A stretch of 64,000 bases of DNA from Lentibacillus saliphilus (GTDB taxonomy: Bacteria > Bacillota > Bacilli > Bacillales > Amphibacillaceae). Positions within the stretch are counted from its first letter, which is position 1, and every line of letters begins with the position of its first letter. Positions 60,950-64,000 of this stretch are shown here, piece by piece. Where the stretch lies: NCBI RefSeq assembly GCF_019093865.1, contig NZ_JABJXD010000010.1, positions 31,605 through 95,604 of the forward strand, written 5' to 3'. The position numbers and the translations under genes are program-made. The notes beneath the pieces were generated by a model. The model saw nothing but the letters and a program-made list of their open reading frames with translations. It did no database searches and was not told the DNA's origin.

Positions 60950-61173
60950 GATTCAACCTCCTCAAAATTTCGTGCCTTATCTACTGCTCTATACAGAGGC
61001 ATAACGTCAATATTCTTTCGTTCAAATTCTTCATTACGTAGCGTCGGAATTTCGTAAACTTGTCCCATATCATTCATTAGAGTTGTTAGGTCCTTGGAGC
61101 GCATTGGCTCTGGTCTTTTCAAAACTTCAGTGAAACGATCTTGGAATGCAATCAGATTAAAATCTAATTTCAT
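60946..61173 (-). CDS. Small early phage protein
   Basis: A 75-residue protein (MKLDFNLIAFQDRFTEVLKR...), no recognised family. Overlaps the upstream XRE gene and the downstream gene by four bases each, so it belongs to the early operon. Confidence 0.75.
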   Translation of the reverse strand: MKLDFNLIAFQDRFTEVLKRPEPMRSKDLTTLMNDMGQVYEIPTLRNEEFERKNIDVMPLYRAVDKARNFEEVES

Positions 61174-61373
61174 ATGGCTTTATCCTCCCCAAATAATTGA
61201 TCTAACGAGGTATTAAAAATTCTTGCTAATCTCTTTCCTTCACTAATAGTAAATTCACGCTTACCACTTTCTTTTAAATGATAGGACTGCGGATGCATTC
61301 GTAATTTTTCAGCCACTTCCCTCTGTTTCATTCGGTGTTCACGACGAGTAATGTATAATTGACTGTTCACCAA
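61170..61373 (-). CDS. XRE family regulator
   Basis: A 67-residue HTH_3 protein (REHRMKQREVAEKLRMHPQSY). The variant LRMHPQSYHLKESGKREFT replaces the usual helix 3. It probably works as a second early regulator after the Cro-like gene. TTG or GTG start next to GGTGGTGAT. Confidence 0.82.
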   Translation of the reverse strand: MVNSQLYITRREHRMKQREVAEKLRMHPQSYHLKESGKREFTISEGKRLARIFNTSLDQLFGEDKAI

Positions 61374-61384
61374 CTATCACCACC

Positions 61385-61567
61385 TTAGATACATAAAATC
61401 TTCTTGATGTGATTAACATGTTCTTGAGCTTTCGGACCATCTTTTCTTCCGTTGATGATGTCCGATAGATATGCATTCGAAATTCCAAGCATTTCAGCTA
61501 ATTCTTTCTGCTTCATTTTGCGTTTGAATAATTCTGATCTAACCAATGCTCCTATATCATTCGGCAT
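61385..61567 (-). CDS. Cro-like XRE regulator
   Basis: A 60-residue HTH_3 protein (KMKQKELAEMLGISNAYLSDIINGRKDG). First gene of the leftward early operon opposite the CI-like repressor, so Cro-like by position. AAGGAGG precedes the ATG. Confidence 0.85.
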   Translation of the reverse strand: MPNDIGALVRSELFKRKMKQKELAEMLGISNAYLSDIINGRKDGPKAQEHVNHIKKILCI

Positions 61568-61592
61568 AAATTAAACCTCCTTCTCCCTCTCC

Positions 61593-61708
61593 CCCACACC
61601 CCCTGATCAAAGTCTGATGTCGTGGCGTTGGCTATTGCTGCTGCTCGGGATTTAAACGGTCCGTCATGGCATGCTCCGCTCGATCAGAGTCTGATCAGAA
61701 GGTGTGGG
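61593..61708. repeat. Imperfect inverted repeat in the early-operon leader
   Basis: CCCACACC-n2-CTGATCA-n3-TCTGAT (61593-61618) is repeated inverted at 61683-61708, about 20 of 26 positions matching, around about 64 bases that are far richer in G+C than the flanks. On the - strand it lies in the leader of the Cro operon, so the RNA could form a long stem. Confidence 0.6.
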
Positions 61709-61743
61709 TTTTAATTTATAAGCTACTCAATTAGCTAAAACTG

Positions 61744-61772
61744 TTGACCTTTTTAGGCGTATAGTTTAATAT
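61744..61772 (+). promoter_or_regulatory. Rightward promoter with operator copy
   Basis: TTGACC (61744-61749), 17 bases, TAATAT (61767-61772). The operator AGTTTAAT (61763-61770) overlaps the -10. It points to the CI gene 220 bases away. Confidence 0.6.
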
Positions 61773-61907
61773 ATACCCATAGCTAAATAAGACTTTAAAA
61801 AAGCCTGTAATTATGCGTTTTATCAGCTCCCCAGCGTCAAAAAAATGCATTCAAATAGGTCGTATTTTTTATTGTCTTTTTCGCTAACTAAATAGCTTAT
61901 GTCAGTC

Positions 61908-61936
61908 ATATTAAACTATAAGCATAAAATAGTCAA
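61908..61936 (-). promoter_or_regulatory. Leftward early promoter (PR-like) with operator copy
   Basis: On the - strand TTGACT (61936-61931), 17 bases, TAATAT (61913-61908). AGTTTAAT lies over the -10 (61917-61910). It should drive the Cro operon, whose first gene starts at 61567. Confidence 0.72.
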
Positions 61937-61952
61937 TGATTTTTATGCAAAA

Positions 61953-61960
61953 AGTTTAAT
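61953..61960 (+). promoter_or_regulatory. Third operator copy, probably at the repressor promoter
   Basis: AGTTTAAT followed by GT: TAATGT (61957-61962) may be the -10 of a weak promoter (poor -35 near 61934) about 30 bases before the CI-like start, as in a PRM arrangement. Confidence 0.5.
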
Positions 61961-61991
61961 GTACTTTGACTAGCTTTTAAGGATGGTTGAT

Positions 61992-62315
61992 ATGACAACG
62001 TTTGATACAGTTAAAAAATTATGTAGCGAAAGGAAAATTTCAATTAACGATTTAGAAGAAGCGTTAGGTTATTCCAAAAATACTTTATATCGATTGAAAA
62101 CACAGACACCTGGTGCTGATAAACTTCGAGCAATTGCCGATTACTTCGATGTGTCCACAGACTACCTCCTCGGCCGTACCGAGAAAAAGTATTTAGACGA
62201 CACAGATACTATAGCAGCTCACCATGAAGGTGAAGAGTGGACTGAAGAAGAATTGGAGGAAATTAAACGATTCAAAGAGTTTATCAAGCTAAAAAGAACA
62301 CAGCAGGGGGATTAG
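61992..62315 (+). CDS. CI-like XRE repressor
   Basis: A 107-residue protein: N-terminal HTH (KISINDLEEALGYSKNTLYRLK), then STDYLLG and an acidic helical tail. There is no LexA-type cleavage domain, so inactivation should be by the neighbouring ImmA-like protease. Start at 61992 after AAGGATGG; three upstream codons excluded. Confidence 0.87.
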   Translation: MTTFDTVKKLCSERKISINDLEEALGYSKNTLYRLKTQTPGADKLRAIADYFDVSTDYLLGRTEKKYLDDTDTIAAHHEGEEWTEEELEEIKRFKEFIKLKRTQQGD

Positions 62316-62317
62316 TT

Positions 62318-62788
62318 ATGCATTTTGAAAGGCTTCTGAAGGAGGCTAATTCTTTAGGGATTGATGTTGATGAGAGACCCCTAAAAGGTCACATTAAAGG
62401 TCTGTATTGTGATAATGTCATATGGATTAATAAGGATCTCCCAACACTAAATGAAAAATATTGCGTACTTGCTGAAGAACTTGGCCATTATCACACATCT
62501 GTGGGAGACATACTTGATCAATCAAAATTAAGCAATCGCAAACAGGAGCAACGTGCCCGCTCTTGGGCTTATGAACGTATTGTTCCATTATCAAAAATTG
62601 TACAAGCTCATAAGGAACATATTAGAAATCGGTTTGAGCTTGCAGAATTCTTAGGTGTAACTGAAACTTTTCTTGAATTTGCTCTAGATAGATATAAAGA
62701 GAAATATGGTATTGCAATCAACTTTAATGGGTACACTATTTGTTTTGAACCGCTTGGTGTTATTGAGTGGTTCGATAAAAAATTTTAA
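62318..62788 (+). CDS. ImmA/IrrE-like metalloprotease
   Basis: A 156-residue protein. The active-site helix reads LAEELGHYHT (51-60), that is EELGH where HExxH is typical; the first His is replaced by Glu, a common phage variant. Cleaves the repressor to induce the prophage (known for ImmA of ICEBs1). Starts three bases after the repressor gene. Confidence 0.85.
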   Translation: MHFERLLKEANSLGIDVDERPLKGHIKGLYCDNVIWINKDLPTLNEKYCVLAEELGHYHTSVGDILDQSKLSNRKQEQRARSWAYERIVPLSKIVQAHKEHIRNRFELAEFLGVTETFLEFALDRYKEKYGIAINFNGYTICFEPLGVIEWFDKKF

Positions 62789-62829
62789 CTCAAGAATAGA
62801 ACATACATTCTCATAAAGGAGGAACAAGC

Positions 62830-63918
62830 ATGGCAATTTACAAGGATAAAAAACGCGGCACCTATTATTATAGCGTGTATGTAGACTTGCCTAATGGAGA
62901 AAGAAAGCGATACATGAAAAGAGGTTTTAAATCAAGCAAAGAGGCTAGAAATGCAGAAATAGATTTTCTATATAATTTTGATGTGGAAGATGAAGAAAAT
63001 ATTACTTTCGGAGAAATAGCTGATATGTATTTAAATTGGTATAAGAAGAGAAGGAAAGAGTCTTCTTACGCCAAGATAGAAAGTGTAGTGCGCATACATT
63101 TAAAACCACGATTCCAACATAAAAAAATCAAAGACATTTTAAAAAGGGACATCGTTCGTTTTCACGACGATCTGTTAGATAATTTATCTGCAGCTAGTGC
63201 AAAAAAAGTACACACCGTATTATCTGCTATTTTAAATTATGCCATTAGCCTCGAATATTTAAGAGTTAATGTTGCGAGAGATGTTGGGAATATAGATGTG
63301 AAAGAAAAGAAGAGGATGGATTTCTGGACAATCGATGAGTTTAAACAATTTATCCAGGTAGTTGATGATTTAATGTACCAGTCATTTTTTATGGTCTTGT
63401 TTTATGGAGGATTGAGAAAAGGAGAAGCATTAGCTTTAACCTGGAATGACATTGACTTTAACAACAACATTATTAATATCGATAAAACCGTTTATCATAG
63501 GAGAGTTACATCACCTAAGAATGAATCATCTATACGAAAAATAAAAATGCCCCAACACACCATGAATTTGTTAGGTGAGCTGAAGCTACAGTCAAAAAAT
63601 AAAAAAGACTATGTGGTGTTTGGTGAGTTTTATGATCACGTACCTGAAACCACCATAGATCGTTTCTATAATTATTATGTTAAACAGACAAAAATAAAAC
63701 GCATCAGAATACACGATTTTAGGCACTCTCACGCATCTTATTTAATAAGTCTAGGCAATGACATTCAGATCGTTAGTAAACGTCTAGGTCATGCAAATAC
63801 GTCAACCACTCATGATATTTATAGTCATCTATATCCAAATGCTGAAGAAGATGCTATAGCAAAAATGGAAGATGACTTTAAGCCTGCTGATGTGGTCAAA
63901 ATTAGTGATTATAAATGA
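62830..63918 (+). CDS. int: Tyrosine integrase
   Basis: A 362-residue recombinase. N-terminal arm-binding domain (about 1-50), SAM-like core-binding domain (about 60-150), and catalytic domain with Arg196, His295-x-x-Arg298, His321 and Tyr331, all present. AAGGAGG precedes the ATG. It is 67 bases from attR, as usual, and recombines in the ssrA 3' end. Confidence 0.96.
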   Translation: MAIYKDKKRGTYYYSVYVDLPNGERKRYMKRGFKSSKEARNAEIDFLYNFDVEDEENITFGEIADMYLNWYKKRRKESSYAKIESVVRIHLKPRFQHKKIKDILKRDIVRFHDDLLDNLSAASAKKVHTVLSAILNYAISLEYLRVNVARDVGNIDVKEKKRMDFWTIDEFKQFIQVVDDLMYQSFFMVLFYGGLRKGEALALTWNDIDFNNNIINIDKTVYHRRVTSPKNESSIRKIKMPQHTMNLLGELKLQSKNKKDYVVFGEFYDHVPETTIDRFYNYYVKQTKIKRIRIHDFRHSHASYLISLGNDIQIVSKRLGHANTSTTHDIYSHLYPNAEEDAIAKMEDDFKPADVVKISDYK

Positions 63919-63924
63919 TTTACA

Positions 63925-63968
63925 GTATCACAAATCGTATCACGAATTTTCAAAGTCAGTCGTATCAA
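63925..63968. other. Possible integrase arm-type sites, right arm
   Basis: GTATCAC at 63925-63931 and 63937-63943, GTATCAA at 63962-63968. The same motif occurs three times near attL. Confidence 0.5.
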
Positions 63969-63985
63969 GGCTTTAAGGCAAATAA

Positions 63986-64000
63986 GTGGAGACGGCGGGA
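63986..64000. repeat. attR core, at the 3' end of the reconstituted ssrA
   Basis: GTGGAGACGGCGGGA, identical to 24185-24199 and running to the window edge. On the - strand it forms the end of ssrA whose body lies to the right. After TCTCCA comes CTTATTT, so the encoded CCA of the host version is lost. Confidence 0.82.

Larger units (their letters stand above)
24185..64000. mobile_element. HK97-type siphovirus-like prophage in ssrA
   Basis: The element is bounded by the 15-bp direct repeat GTGGAGACGGCGGGA (24185-24199 and 63986-64000) and contains integrase, CI/Cro switch, replication, packaging, head, tail and lysis modules in the usual order. Length is about 39.8 kb, normal for the group. 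One tail gene (tape measure) is frame-interrupted. The right repeat may extend past the window. Confidence 0.93.

Overview
The window looks like the chromosome of a spore-forming, low-GC Gram-positive of the family Bacillaceae. The reasons are tandem sspH-type small acid-soluble spore protein genes, strong AGGAGG ribosome sites with many TTG/GTG starts, a FadR box, and csoR-copA-copZ and Zur-type loci in the Bacillus style. The species cannot be named from sequence alone.

Host part, about 1-24.18 kb. In order: fadN (fatty acid beta-oxidation) under a perfect FadR palindrome; a hypothetical gene; two tandem sspH genes; a small membrane-protein gene that appears frameshifted just before its terminator; the copper efflux operon csoR-copA-copZ; a zinc uptake operon (lipoprotein, ATPase, permease) ending with its own repressor zur and preceded by two Zur boxes; a DUF58/transglutaminase-associated membrane pair; a CNNM/CBS (CorC-like) transporter with an unusual leader; a BCCT betaine transporter; a 220-bp array of 20-bp periodic repeats; a CwlO-like NlpC/P60 endopeptidase; an aromatic-acid-exporter-like protein; sppA with an RDD gene; a DUF1836 gene; a haemolysin III gene; an M42 peptidase; a VOC protein; and a DUF6366 protein.

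Prophage, 24,185-64,000 (about 39.8 kb). It is an HK97-type siphovirus-like prophage integrated in the 3' end of ssrA (tmRNA). The 15-bp core is repeated at both ends. Only the displaced ssrA 3' tip remains on the left; the rest of ssrA should lie beyond position 64,000. From the right end inward come the integrase, an ImmA-like protease and a CI-like repressor (+ strand), then on the - strand two Cro/XRE genes, early small genes, replication and recombination genes (SbcC-like ATPase, Sak4-like ATPase, DUF669, helicase, primase/RepA-like ATPase), RusA, an ArpU/RinA-like late regulator, HNH, terminase, portal, ClpP-type protease, capsid, connector genes, major tail protein, a glycosyltransferase, tail chaperones with a textbook -1 frameshift site, an interrupted tape measure gene, Dit, tail spike, holin and endolysin. 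Accessory (moron) genes sit in four places: a Panacea-type toxin-antitoxin candidate and a micro-peptide/HTH operon near attL, a RexAB-like pair between the late regulator and HNH, and an Abi-alpha (DUF4393) gene inserted on the opposite strand in the replication block.

The most interesting possible system is virion modification. The major capsid protein and the major tail protein share the same C-terminal tag (six or seven Thr followed by SGAGA) written with different codons. A GT-A-like glycosyltransferase with a DxD motif, fused to what looks like a small phage structural domain, starts three bases after the tail protein gene. This suggests phage-directed O-glycosylation of both major virion proteins. 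The tape measure gene carries a 4-bp tandem duplication that breaks its frame, so this copy of the phage may not make infectious particles.
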